Notes: a model not told the origin generated them from the letters alone. 64,000 nucleotides of DNA from Erysipelothrix piscisicarius (GCF_003931795.1 NZ_CP034234.1:1240001-1304000), one strand, 5' to 3'; positions 1 to 8,987 are shown, counted from the first letter of the stretch. Translations and numbers: made by a program.

Positions 1-89
1 GAACCTTTATAATCGTGTCTGCTCTAAAAATATCCAAAGGTATTTTAAAAAAATAAATTTAGAGGGATCTCATCATATTTTTTCATCAT
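1..89 (-). CDS. N-terminal fragment of an unrecognised gene at the left edge
   Basis: A strong Shine-Dalgarno (GGAGGG on the minus strand, about 91-97) lies just upstream of tandem ATG codons at 84-89. Translation gives MMKKYDEIPLNLFF and then a stop directly after a run of seven T. Removing one T from that run would open the frame to the window edge, continuing as KIPLDIFRADTIIKV. The gene runs off the window, so no function can be given. The start signal is convincing; the reading frame is not. Confidence 0.3.
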
Positions 90-168
90 TAATCCCTCCT
101 TTCTCTAAAAAAGTATAACATAGAATACATTTCATAATCGATGTTTATTATCATTAACAGACCCTATC

Positions 169-199
169 AAAAAAAGAACTCATAATCATGAGTTCTTTT
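169..199 (-). terminator. Rho-independent terminator of the GH2 surface gene
   Basis: AAGAACTCAT (174-183) pairs perfectly with ATGAGTTCTT (188-197) around a 4-nt loop. On the minus strand the stem is followed by a U-run. It lies 8 bp past the stop of the LPXTG tail at 207. Confidence 0.85.
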
Positions 200-206
200 T
201 AAACCA

Positions 207-785
207 TTATTGTTGTTTACGTTTCTTTTTAAGACTTACAACATACATCAACCCACCGAGTGTAATCAGTGTCGTCACATTTCGTGATCCAACACCGGTT
301 GTTGGTAATGTGGTTGGTGGTGTGGTTGATGTGGTTGGTGTTTCTGTTTTCTCATTTGGATCGATGACAATAGGTTTGTCTTCTTCCTTTTGAATCGTTA
401 CATCAACTTTAAATTCTTTTACATATGGATTGGATTTCATGCGGAAGAATGAACGCTGTAAGCGTGTAAGACGTACCGTTACCGCATAAGTTCCTTCCGT
501 ATTTTGGTCGACAAGTTCCATAAAATTCGTTTCAATATCAAACGCAATGCCGTCTGGGTTTTGAATATTAAGGGCTTCAATAAATGCCGCTTCTGTGATT
601 GGTTTTGAACCATCTAACGTTACATTTGGATTCAAGGTAATTGAATCTAAAGGTCCCTTAATGGTTTGATCACGATATTCTAAACCAAAAATCGCTTCAC
701 GAAGATTATTCGTAACAACCTCAAGGATTGAAGTTGTTGCGGATGCATCATTAAAACTTACATTTGCAAATGATAGTTGTTTATC
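207..785 (-). pseudogene. LPXTG tail of the GH2 glycosidase, cut off by an in-frame TGA
   Basis: This stretch is in the same frame as the GH2 gene at 786-6482 and is separated from it only by the TGA at 786-788. The frame is open without interruption from the stop down to 207. It encodes the rest of a helical FIVAR-like segment, a Thr/Pro-rich wall-spanning stretch (about residues 95-112 of the part starting at 635) and a full sorting signal: LPTTG, a hydrophobic stretch and KKKRKQQ. The combined protein would be 2091 aa. If the TGA is real, the enzyme is released instead of anchored. An internal start at 635 has no good ribosome site, so independent translation is unlikely. Confidence 0.8.
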
Positions 786-3700
786 TCAAGCTGCAAGACT
801 TTCCTCAGTATAAAGTGATCGATCAATGCTCTCAGCAATTTCAATCATCGCTTTAAGCGATGCACGTGCCTTCTCAATTTGATTGCCAACTTCTTCTAAG
901 TTATCGATATGCTCTTGCAATAACTGTGCGAGACTCTCCAGTGTTTTCACATCTGAATTCAGATCATCCACAGCATCTTGCGCTTTAAGAATTGATGCTT
1001 GCATCGCTTGTACACCAGTACTTTCATACCCTTCGATATCAATGTTTTTAGCCTTTGTAATCATCGCTACTAAAGCATTGCGTGCATCGCGTATCGTTGA
1101 GTCATAAGTAACTGTGTATGTTTCTGTATTAATACCATCCTCTGCTCTTACAACATATTTCATCCCATTATCGGTTTCAATAGCACTAATGCTCGCATTC
1201 TGCGATGTCTTAAGTTCGAGTTCAGGTAGATTATTTGTTTTTTGTTCATAAACAAAATTGTTATTTTGCGCGAAAGCATCAACTTCTTTTCCATCAACAA
1301 GTAATGTCACGTTAAAGTCTTGATGTGCTTTAGCGATGCGATCATAAACTTCCACTTCTGTAATCGCAATTCCTTTTTTGTTTGCTTGTTTGGTCATGTT
1401 AATGCGTACCGCATATGTTTCCACGCCATCAAATGTTAACGTATTCATGGTTTCATACGCAAACGGTTTTGCCTTAAGGTTTTGTACTTCAACCCAATTA
1501 TTTGGATCATTCAGGACTGAATCCTCACTGCTTATATGACCAAATTTTGTTGGCAATTCTGGTTTAATTCCTTCTTTCAAGACTTCAACTACATACGAAC
1601 CAGGGAATCCTGTTCCATTATCTTCGAAGAAACCAATACTAAAGTTATCAACGAAGCGTGGTGCCATAGTCCCTGCATCCGCAAAGACAATTCCCACCCA
1701 GTCTTTTTCGCGACTTTGTGCTTGCCAGTTGGTCCAACGGTTTGCAGGACTGTTAGTATACGAGATAACCGCATCGTTCATTGCACTGACACGATCGTTA
1801 GAACCTGGGCCATCGTTTGTAAAGGATGCGATTGCAGCTGGCAATTCCGAACCGGTCCACATCTTAGCGATGTTATCGCCTTTTTCGTAATCGGCGGTAA
1901 CGCGGATCGATAGCGTTGTTTCGGCATTTGCTGTTTCGACCATACCTTTGAGTATATAGGTCCCTGGGGTTTTTAAGTTTTCTTTATCAAAGGTTTCCCA
2001 AGTGACATTAAATTCATCAACACGACCCGTATTGTGGTATGCCTTTGCTTTAAGTGGTAGTTTAAAGGATTTATCTTGAGGTGTCACAAGACTAAAGCTT
2101 TCAACACCGACATAACCCTCGACAATAACCTTAGCGACAGGTTGAAGTTTTGTACCCTCAACATGACCCTTAATTTCCAAGGTTCCGTATTCTTCAAGAC
2201 GTTGTTCATCAAATGCATCCCAAGTTACTGAAACGTCTTTATCAAAGAGTGTTTCATATTGGGCTGTAACGGTTTGAGGCAGTTCAATCTTCTTACTGCG
2301 ATCTGTTCTTATCACGATTGGTTTAAATGCTTTAATCGGTTCTTGAACATCATTTTTCGTTACCGTAAAGGTAACATCGTTGCTTTCATATGATTTACCA
2401 CCGTAAGCAATATGCGCTTTAACAGTATACGTTCCCTCTTGATGTAAGTAGATTAAGCCCGATTCCATACGAACTCCTGATTTCTCACCTTGGACCACTT
2501 CATATGTGATATCAAGTAATGAAGGTGCAATCACTGCTCCATCTTCAAGGAAACTTTCCAATTTAAAGGCAATGGTTTCCTGAGTTTTACCTTGTAAACG
2601 ATCGAGTGTAAGGGTTGAATGATCATAAACTGGATCGGAAACAACATAAGTCAAATCATAATCTTTCGAGTTTAACCCATCTTCAGATGTAACACGAACT
2701 TTCCCTTGATAATTATTATCGCGGGTAGGTTGGACGACATTTACAAAAGAACCTGGTTTTGCTGTACCCTTAAGAATTGGTAATGCTTTTCCAAATGGTA
2801 CGCTTACAACATAAACATTTTGATCGGATTTAAAGTTTTCTAGCGGTTTGTCATCAAGATGAATCATTTCCAATTCAGCTTTAGAATTGGCTTCAATCTT
2901 AAGGGTATCACCGATTACTTTTAATTCAGAAAGACCCATAGGTCTTGGCTTATCGCCATTCATTTGTGAAGTCATATTGAGGCGAATAAACTTCGCATCA
3001 ACTGTATCAAAGGTGATTGGAATTTCCTTGGTCACATCCCCTGCTGTCACCACAAAATTATCATTTTTACTTTGATTTAGAACAGGTGTAAAGGATACAC
3101 CATCAACACTTGTTTCAATGATTAAGGAAGCAGGTACTTTCGTTGTATTGTCTGTAAAGAAATGAATTCCAACTTGATGGATTGTTTCAATCTTTTCAAA
3201 CTCTAACATGACCCATTCTTCTTTTTTGTCACCATAATTATTAACCCAGTTGGTCCATCGGTTTTCAAAAGCAATGGTACCATCATTAATCCGTTCGATT
3301 CGATCACCACCACTCATGTAGGAGCTTGTAGCGATTGGATACGTATCTTGTGGACGACGCACGGCAATATTTTCTCTTACCGCTTTCGGTTCTAACACTG
3401 TAATATGGGCAGTGCCCGGATAATCCTGACAACCCGAATGTGCTTGACCGGAAACCTTGATAATGCCTGCTTTCGCAACCATAGCTTCAGAAATAGAGTC
3501 CCATGTTACCGGTAAGTTTACTTCCGCACCATTTGAATAATAAGCGGTAACGGTTGAAGGTAAGGTTGGTACGGTGCCCTTTGGCGTCGCAAGGATTGGA
3601 TCAATAAGATCAGTAATCATGCGCACCCATACGGTTGCCGTTACAGGGCGTGTTACCCCTTCGACGGTTCCATTCACTTTAAAGGATCCGGGTTGTTCAA

Positions 3701-6482
3701 GGTTCGATGCATCGATGGTTTCCCAACTTACATCCACTTTCTTTTCCGTTCCGTCAGAGTAAATAGCATTTACAGTCGTTGGGAGTTCAGGTTGGACATG
3801 TGTTTCGGTAAATACAGAAACATCATCAAATCCTAAAATTTCAGGGGTCTCAGGTTGTTTCTCAATCGCAAAGACTTCAGTCTTTGCTTCAGATAAGTTT
3901 TCAGCTTTCGCAGTCAACTTAAAGGAACCTGGTTGGCCATCCGATTTGACAATGACAAGTGCTTTACCATTGAACGCTTTTCGTTGCCATGTACCATCAT
4001 GTTGTGCTTTATAACGTTCATTACTTGCAGGATCCCCATTATCGACCCCAACAATCTCACCATTTCCCTCTAGGGTAAAGATGATATTATTTTGAGCATT
4101 CGGATTCATCACACCGTTTTCATCTACAACATTCACATGAATGTAGGATAAATGATCACGACCATTTTGAATCACACGTTTTTCAGGAGCTAATGCTACA
4201 GCTGCAGATCCTTTTGAAGTCTGAATCACATCTTCAGCGATAACGTTGCCCTCTGCGTCTTTCGCAACGGCTTTTAAAGTCCCAGGTTTAAAATCCAAAC
4301 GCCATTCTAAGTATAATTCTTTAGCATTGGCACCTTCCTGATAAGGACGACCATACGCTGTTGTTTTTTGAACAAATGCTTTTTCGCCCAGTGAGACGTC
4401 ATCTAAGAACAACTCAACCTTCGCCGCATTGGAGAAGATACGTACGGGAATTTTCCCATCGCGTGTTCTCATATTGTAGTCTAAAAGCGATTCTTTCTCC
4501 CAGTTCCAGTGTGGTAAGATGTGCACCATTGGATCAGTCTTTACATCTTTCCATTGACTTTGATAGAGGTAGAAATCATTTTTAGGGAATCCAGCGGTAT
4601 CAATGATACCAAAGTAAGATGATTTTGGTGGCGTTTGATTTTGGTTGTGCCATGGTGTTGGCTCACCAATATAATCAAATCCGGTCCAAATAAACTGACC
4701 CGCATACCCTTTTTCATCACGATCTGGAATCCATGAATTGGTTGCTGTTTTACCCCAACCAACATGATCATTACCATAATCCGATTGTTGATACTTACGC
4801 GCTGCACTGTTGTCATGCGAACGTAATTCATCCGGGAATGCATAAACACCACGACTTCGTGTTGCTGAGGAGGTTTCAGATCCATAAATCAACCAATCTG
4901 GATGTTTTGCACGAATCGTTTTATAAGAATCTTCAGCATAGTTGATTCCAACTGCATCAACTTCAGCACTGATACGCTCATGTGCACCTGTTGCAGCCCA
5001 ACGGTAAACATCTTGTCCCATGGTTGTATAGCGCGTTTCATCAACTTCTTTCGTCCATCGGTGTAAATTACGGATCGTTTGAACTGCTTTTTCACTACCT
5101 CCGTTGGACTCTCCAATTTCATTACCTAAAGACCACATAATGACTGCAGGTGAGTTTTTACCACGTGCAACCATACGTTTAAGGTCATATTCTGCCCATG
5201 TTTGGCCTTCAAGTGCTTCGGGATGGGTTGCTTTTGCATCGAAGAAACGACCATAATCATAAGGCTTTTTACCACCATACCATGTGTCAAAGGCTTCATC
5301 GATAATCATAAGTCCCAAATCTTCAGCAATCGCAAGGAGCTTATCATCTGCAGGGTTGTGCGTAATTCGAACAGCGTTAACGCCCATATCTTTTAGAATT
5401 TCCATTTGACGTCGCATTGCATCATAATTCGCAACTGAACCCAGTGCACCTTGATCATGGTGCATTGAAACTCCATAGAACTTAACATCGTTACCATTTA
5501 ATGAAAAACCGCCATCAGGAGTCCAATTCATAAAACGATAACCAAATCGTTCGATTGTCTCATCGACGACACGGTTATTTTTTAAAACTTGTGTTTTAAC
5601 GCGGTACGTTACCGGTGTGTCGATATCCCATAACGTTGGATTTGTAACCTTTATGGTTGAATCCAAGGTGTGTTCTTTCCCAGCTTGAATTTCAACTTCT
5701 TTCGTTTCGGATGATCCCATTGAAGTTCCATCAACCGTTACAACTTCAGTTTTAACTTTAACTTTTTCAGCTTTTTTTGATTTATTTACGATGGTCGTCT
5801 TAACATCAGTCGTAACCTCATGACCAACTTCTTTTTCTAAGTTTGGTGTTAAGACGGTTGTTCCATACTCTTTTACGGAAACATCGTCAGTATACGTTAA
5901 GGAAACATCACGATAGATTCCACTTCCTGAATACCATCGACTACTTGGCTGTTTATTCACAACTTTGACCGCAATCGTATTCGGGCCTTCTTGATTGATA
6001 TAATTCGTTATATCATAAGAAAAAGGCGTGTAGCCGTTCGAATAGTTTCCAACTTCTTTACCATTCACAAATACCGTGGAATCCATATAGACGCCACCAA
6101 AATTTAAACGAACATGTTTGTCCATCTTTTTATCAAAAATAAATGTTTTGCGATACCAACCCGTACCACCATTTAACAAACCACCCTCATTTTGTGCCGG
6201 TGAGTTATGGTCAAAATCAAAAAAGATCGACCAGTCATGAGGTAATGATAACGATTGCCAATCTGTTTCAGCATAATCAACTTCGCTTGGACTTGATGCG
6301 CCTGAAACATTCAGCTTAAATTTCCAATCATCATTAAAATCAACATTTCGTGAATCTGTTTTGATTACAACAGGTTCCACGACAGCAGCATGGATTGGGG
6401 TTTTTTCTATGAAAACACTTGAGCAGGTCACAGCTACCACCACCCCCATAATTTTAACTGCTTTTCTAAATGACGAATTCAT
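786..6482 (-). CDS. Secreted multidomain family 2 glycoside hydrolase (beta-galactosidase type)
   Basis: A signal peptide (about 1-32, ending near IHA) is followed by GH2 sugar-binding, Ig-like and TIM-barrel domains. The barrel carries the GH2 signatures: NAVRITHNP near 369, acid/base E455 in SLGNEIGE, and nucleophile E536 in YGSETSSA. The rest is accessory: a DUF4982-like and Ig-like region, about four Big_4 type Ig repeats (motif VTWDxxD...PGxxxVxGxV), two discoidin-like F5/8C segments (both with NRWTNW), a cadherin-like beta segment and C-terminal FIVAR-like helices. This matches streptococcal BgaA-type surface glycosidases that trim host glycans. The substrate is not certain from sequence; beta-galactoside is the default. 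RBS AGGAGGAAG precedes the ATG. Translation stops at TGA 786 before the wall anchor. Confidence 0.9.
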   Translation of the reverse strand: MNSSFRKAVKIMGVVVAVTCSSVFIEKTPIHAAVVEPVVIKTDSRNVDFNDDWKFKLNVSGASSPSEVDYAETDWQSLSLPHDWSIFFDFDHNSPAQNEGGLLNGGTGWYRKTFIFDKKMDKHVRLNFGGVYMDSTVFVNGKEVGNYSNGYTPFSYDITNYINQEGPNTIAVKVVNKQPSSRWYSGSGIYRDVSLTYTDDVSVKEYGTTVLTPNLEKEVGHEVTTDVKTTIVNKSKKAEKVKVKTEVVTVDGTSMGSSETKEVEIQAGKEHTLDSTIKVTNPTLWDIDTPVTYRVKTQVLKNNRVVDETIERFGYRFMNWTPDGGFSLNGNDVKFYGVSMHHDQGALGSVANYDAMRRQMEILKDMGVNAVRITHNPADDKLLAIAEDLGLMIIDEAFDTWYGGKKPYDYGRFFDAKATHPEALEGQTWAEYDLKRMVARGKNSPAVIMWSLGNEIGESNGGSEKAVQTIRNLHRWTKEVDETRYTTMGQDVYRWAATGAHERISAEVDAVGINYAEDSYKTIRAKHPDWLIYGSETSSATRSRGVYAFPDELRSHDNSAARKYQQSDYGNDHVGWGKTATNSWIPDRDEKGYAGQFIWTGFDYIGEPTPWHNQNQTPPKSSYFGIIDTAGFPKNDFYLYQSQWKDVKTDPMVHILPHWNWEKESLLDYNMRTRDGKIPVRIFSNAAKVELFLDDVSLGEKAFVQKTTAYGRPYQEGANAKELYLEWRLDFKPGTLKAVAKDAEGNVIAEDVIQTSKGSAAVALAPEKRVIQNGRDHLSYIHVNVVDENGVMNPNAQNNIIFTLEGNGEIVGVDNGDPASNERYKAQHDGTWQRKAFNGKALVIVKSDGQPGSFKLTAKAENLSEAKTEVFAIEKQPETPEILGFDDVSVFTETHVQPELPTTVNAIYSDGTEKKVDVSWETIDASNLEQPGSFKVNGTVEGVTRPVTATVWVRMITDLIDPILATPKGTVPTLPSTVTAYYSNGAEVNLPVTWDSISEAMVAKAGIIKVSGQAHSGCQDYPGTAHITVLEPKAVRENIAVRRPQDTYPIATSSYMSGGDRIERINDGTIAFENRWTNWVNNYGDKKEEWVMLEFEKIETIHQVGIHFFTDNTTKVPASLIIETSVDGVSFTPVLNQSKNDNFVVTAGDVTKEIPITFDTVDAKFIRLNMTSQMNGDKPRPMGLSELKVIGDTLKIEANSKAELEMIHLDDKPLENFKSDQNVYVVSVPFGKALPILKGTAKPGSFVNVVQPTRDNNYQGKVRVTSEDGLNSKDYDLTYVVSDPVYDHSTLTLDRLQGKTQETIAFKLESFLEDGAVIAPSLLDITYEVVQGEKSGVRMESGLIYLHQEGTYTVKAHIAYGGKSYESNDVTFTVTKNDVQEPIKAFKPIVIRTDRSKKIELPQTVTAQYETLFDKDVSVTWDAFDEQRLEEYGTLEIKGHVEGTKLQPVAKVIVEGYVGVESFSLVTPQDKSFKLPLKAKAYHNTGRVDEFNVTWETFDKENLKTPGTYILKGMVETANAETTLSIRVTADYEKGDNIAKMWTGSELPAAIASFTNDGPGSNDRVSAMNDAVISYTNSPANRWTNWQAQSREKDWVGIVFADAGTMAPRFVDNFSIGFFEDNGTGFPGSYVVEVLKEGIKPELPTKFGHISSEDSVLNDPNNWVEVQNLKAKPFAYETMNTLTFDGVETYAVRINMTKQANKKGIAITEVEVYDRIAKAHQDFNVTLLVDGKEVDAFAQNNNFVYEQKTNNLPELELKTSQNASISAIETDNGMKYVVRAEDGINTETYTVTYDSTIRDARNALVAMITKAKNIDIEGYESTGVQAMQASILKAQDAVDDLNSDVKTLESLAQLLQEHIDNLEEVGNQIEKARASLKAMIEIAESIDRSLYTEESLAA

Positions 6483-6534
6483 ACTCTTCCTCCTATTTAG
6501 TGAAAACCAGTAAACATTTAAATATCTTTAATCG

Positions 6535-6553
6535 ATATCTTTACCAAAGATAT
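6535..6553. promoter_or_regulatory. Operator-like dyad in the GH2 leader
   Basis: ATATCTTT (6535-6542) and AAAGATAT (6546-6553) form a perfect 8-bp inverted repeat with a 3-bp spacer. A further AAATATCTTT copy lies at 6520-6529. It sits between the proposed start point and the RBS of the GH2 gene, so it could be a repressor site or a leader hairpin. The protein that would bind it is unknown. Confidence 0.4.
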
Positions 6554-6571
6554 TTCTCATGTATTTCATAT

Positions 6572-6585
6572 TGTTAGCGCTTACG
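6572..6585 (-). promoter_or_regulatory. cre-like site downstream of the GH2 promoter
   Basis: Read on the minus strand, CGTAAGCGCTAACA matches the CcpA box TGWAANCGNTNWCA at 13 of 14 positions. It lies just downstream of the proposed -10, where CcpA binding normally represses by roadblock. Confidence 0.65.
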
Positions 6586-6590
6586 TGTCC

Positions 6591-6619
6591 ATTATTGCGT
6601 TTGCAAGCATACTTGTAAA
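6591..6619 (-). promoter_or_regulatory. Promoter of the GH2 gene
   Basis: On the minus strand TTTACA (6614-6619) and AATAAT (6591-6596) are separated by 17 bp. Each hexamer has five of six consensus bases. The -35 lies inside the long palindrome at 6611-6644. Confidence 0.55.
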
Positions 6620-6644
6620 GTGTAAACGGTAACATTTCACAAGT
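6611..6644. promoter_or_regulatory. 34-bp palindrome centred on a perfect cre site
   Basis: TGTAAACGGTAACA (6621-6634) matches the CcpA consensus at all 14 positions. The dyad extends beyond it: ACTTGT (6611-6616) mirrors ACAAGT (6639-6644). Overall 13 of 17 base pairs are symmetric about 6627.5. The site covers the -35, which suggests carbon catabolite repression of the GH2 gene and possibly binding by a second LacI-type regulator. Confidence 0.7.
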
Positions 6645-6778
6645 AAAATATTGGTAAACTTTACTTAATTCCCGAATACCCTTGTATGAGTGCTTTTAAC
6701 CCTAAACGTTACTTGATTATCGTTGTTCGTCAATTAACCTTAAAAATTCTTTGGTAAAGCGTAAAAATAGAAATATGA

Positions 6779-6784
6779 TATAAT
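6779..6784 (+). promoter_or_regulatory. Extended -10 promoter of the cyclophilin gene
   Basis: TGATATAAT gives a perfect -10 with the TGn extension. No clear -35 lies 16-18 bp upstream. It is 20 bp before the start codon, with RBS GGAGG in between. Confidence 0.5.
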
Positions 6785-6804
6785 AATAGAAAAATGGAGG
6801 CACT

Positions 6805-7452
6805 ATGAAAAAAATCACAACCTTACTTGTTATGAGTTTTTTTGTTTTAATTTCACTGACTGGGTGTTCACAGACCCCTAACCAACCGAAACCGGATGCG
6901 TCATCAGAGGTTCAAGACTTCTCAAAAGACACCAATCCTGTCGTCACAATCGAAATGGAAGATGGCGGTATTATTAAAGTAGAACTTTATCCAGATATCG
7001 CTCCAAACACCGTAAACAATTTTATTAGTTTGGCTCAAAATTCGTTTTACGACGGCTTATTATTTCATCGCGTCATTCCGGGATTTATGATTCAAGGTGG
7101 TGATCCAAAAGGAACTGGAACTGGTGGTCCTGGCTATACGATAAAAGGCGAATTCGCTCAAAACAATTTTGATAATCCTATCAAACACCAACGTGGTGTT
7201 ATATCGATGGCACGCAGCAAAGGCAATGATACAGCAGGTTCACAATTTTTTATCGTAACCAGCGATTCCCCTCATCTTGACGGAAGTTATGCCGCTTTTG
7301 GAAACGTTATTGAAGGCATGGAGACCGTTGATCGCATCGTGAATGTAAAAACAAATCAGGAAAATCGTCCTGTCGATGGAAGCGAACAAGTTATGAAGCA
7401 TGTAACAGTGGATACCAAAGGGAAAACCTATACCACTCCGACTCAAAGTTAG
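6805..7452 (+). CDS. Peptidyl-prolyl isomerase lipoprotein, cyclophilin type
   Basis: This is a 215-aa exported foldase. The N-terminus is a lipoprotein signal peptide with lipobox LTGC, so the mature protein is anchored to the outer face of the membrane through the cysteine near residue 21. The cyclophilin domain starts near residue 48 ([21 protein letters not shown]). It contains the conserved active-site blocks [15 protein letters not shown] and AGSQFFIVT. It catalyses cis-trans isomerisation of prolyl bonds and would help fold secreted proteins, of which this window encodes many. It is a single gene with its own promoter, RBS GGAGG and terminator. The family assignment is secure; its specific clients cannot be read from sequence. 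Confidence 0.93.
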   Translation: MKKITTLLVMSFFVLISLTGCSQTPNQPKPDASSEVQDFSKDTNPVVTIEMEDGGIIKVELYPDIAPNTVNNFISLAQNSFYDGLLFHRVIPGFMIQGGDPKGTGTGGPGYTIKGEFAQNNFDNPIKHQRGVISMARSKGNDTAGSQFFIVTSDSPHLDGSYAAFGNVIEGMETVDRIVNVKTNQENRPVDGSEQVMKHVTVDTKGKTYTTPTQS

Positions 7453-7481
7453 GTGTATTATGTAGAGACAGAGGATGCGAT

Positions 7482-7510
7482 AACCGTACGGAAGATGTAC
7501 GGTTTTTTAT
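7482..7510 (+). terminator. Terminator of the cyclophilin gene
   Basis: AACCGTAC (7482-7489) and GTACGGTT (7497-7504) form a perfect 8-bp stem, followed by a T-run. Confidence 0.85.
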
Positions 7511-7563
7511 GTTATAAAAAAAGGAGTTTCCATGAATGAACTGAACCCCAAATTTTGGACAAG

Positions 7564-8390
7564 CTAATTATCTTTTAAATTTAAGGATTGATTCCTGTAT
7601 TGAACAGGGGTCAGTCCTTTTAGTTTGCTCTTAATTCTCTTGTTATTATAAGAGTCGATATATTCATCAATTGCATCAACTAATTCTTCTACCTTTTTAT
7701 ACTTATGTTCTTGGTCATAATACATTTCTGATTTTAGTAGCCCAAAAAAGCCCTCCATGAGTCCGTTATCAATACTATTTCCCTTTCTTGACATACTTCT
7801 AATCATCGAATGTGCTTCTAATTCTTTCACATAAAATTGATGTTGGTATTGCCATCCTCTATCCGAATGAATAATTGTTCCTTGCGTATCGTTACAAGAA
7901 AATGCCTTGTGAAGCATGTCTCTAGTTTGATCCAAATTAGGACTTGTAGATATGTTGTAAGATACAATGTATCTACCATATGCATCAAGTATTGGTGAAA
8001 GATAGATTTTCTTCCTTGCACATTAAACTCAGTGATATCCGTAAACCATTTTGATTGGGTTTATCAGCTTCAAAATCTCTTTGAACTCGATTCTCAACAA
8101 TGGTTCCCACTGTCCCTTATATGAAGAATACTTACGTTTCTTTCTTATGATTGAATGTAATCCCATTTTATTCATAAGTCTCAAGACTTTCTTGTGATTT
8201 ACACGAATTCCTCGATTATTTAGTTCTAAAGTAATTCTACGATAACCATATCGTCCTTGTGATCATAATAGATTTCTATAATCTCTTGCATGAGTTCGTC
8301 GTTTTGGTATCAAAATCAATTTTGAAACGTAGAAGTAGTAAGTAGATCGAGCGAGTCGGATATTTTTAAAAGAATCTCTAAGGGATATTT
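7564..8390 (-). pseudogene. IS150-like transposase orfB (DDE integrase), frameshifted
   Basis: The C-terminal half (7564-7935 and its continuation to about 8010) reads as an rve-type integrase core, with TIIHSDRGWQYQ, MSRKGNSIDN and the late EGFFGLLKSE block carrying the DDE residues. Upstream the frame is broken at least twice: near 8003 (GRK then a shift; one more A restores RKIYLSPILDAYGRYI) and near 8050 (one more A restores PNQKWFTDITEFNVQ). The shifts sit in short A-runs. As written, no functional transposase is made. Sequencing error in the homopolymers is a real alternative to decay. Confidence 0.8.
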
Positions 8391-8902
8391 TGTCGTAGTA
8401 AGGAGACTACTCTGGTTTTCTTCTTTCGCGCTCCACCCTTTGTTTCACTACGGCATTCAATTTTTAAATATTCATTCTCCGCTTCCAAATACTTGTTTTT
8501 CTTCAATGCCTTTAGTTCATCATTAACTGTTAACAGTTTAGTTGGTTTTGTCATAGATGGTTTACCTCGTTTCCGTTCTATGACATTATAGCCGTTTTCT
8601 TTATAATTTTTAATCCAATTGTAAATCAATCCATCAGAACTTAATCCAAGTTCGATGGCGACAGCTATTGTACTTTCTCCATCCATTAATATCCGATTTA
8701 TTACTTCTGACTTAAATTCATGAGAATAAAAGTGATTTTTGTTTCGTCTTAGAACATTGGGTCCATGTTGATCGATAAGTCTTACCAAATATTTAATACT
8801 TGATTTATTAATACCATACTCATTTACTAATGAACATACTGATTGTCCTAACTTTCGTTTTTCATATATTTCAATTTTTTGTTTTCGTGTTAGCTTAGCC
8901 AT
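8378..8902 (-). pseudogene. IS150-like transposase orfA (helix-turn-helix)
   Basis: The start is the ATG at 8902, behind AGGAGG. The protein has two helix-turn-helix units (about 1-60 and 65-120), typical of the DNA-binding orfA of IS150 relatives. Compared with the copy at 63398, the first 450 bases look identical by eye. After that, poly-A runs are shorter here (A8 to A5, A7 to A5, A4 to A3, A5 to A4), and the frame ends early in a different sequence, stopping at 8378. The other copy stays open into the orfB-like region. Confidence 0.8.
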
Positions 8903-8906
8903 AAAA

Positions 8907-8948
8907 AACCGCACCTCCTCATCTTTGTCCAAGATTCGGGGTGCGGTT
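8907..8948 (-). promoter_or_regulatory. IS tip hairpin covering the orfA ribosome site
   Basis: On the minus strand AACCGCACC (8940-8948) pairs with GGTGCGGTT (8907-8915), followed by a U-run and then the orfA ATG. The right arm overlaps the AGGAGG ribosome site. The left arm is at the very tip, so the hairpin forms only on transcripts entering from outside the element. It would act as a terminator and RBS mask. Confidence 0.6.
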
Positions 8949-8950
8949 CA

Positions 8951-8966
8951 TGAAATGGAACTCCTT
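8951..8966 (-). terminator. 5' arm of the split terminator of the AIM24 gene
   Basis: ATGGAACTCCTT (8955-8966) is complementary to AAGGAGTTTCCAT (7521-7533) apart from one bulged T. Before the IS entered, the two would have formed a hairpin with a GAA loop, followed on the minus strand by a run of seven U. The IS now separates the arms by 1.4 kb. Confidence 0.75.
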
Positions 8967-8987
8967 ATAATCCGTTGATTCTTTAGT

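Larger units (their letters stand above)
7537..8950 (-). mobile_element. IS3-family element, IS150-like (copy 1, 1414 bp)
   Basis: The tips are TGAACTGAACCCC...TTTTGGACAAG on the left and, reversed, TGAACCGCACCCCGAATC on the right, giving imperfect terminal repeats with TG...CA ends. A 4-bp TGAA repeat flanks the element (7533-7536 and 8951-8954). The two flanks are the arms of a transcription terminator, so it inserted in the hairpin loop. It carries orfA and an orfB with a DDE integrase core, both frameshifted. A second copy in opposite orientation begins at 63350 and supplies the intact reference sequence for the first 650 bp. Confidence 0.9.

Noticed and set aside
786..788. TGA as selenocysteine or as a tryptophan codon
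   Set aside because: The flanking sequence is a helical spacer, not a redox site, and no SECIS-like stem is seen. TGA is used as a normal stop in other genes here (for example citC), so a changed genetic code is excluded.
4541..5122. Minus-strand ORFs of 77-114 aa within the GH2 gene
   Set aside because: They are frame shadows of the GH2 catalytic domain with no RBS and unnatural composition.
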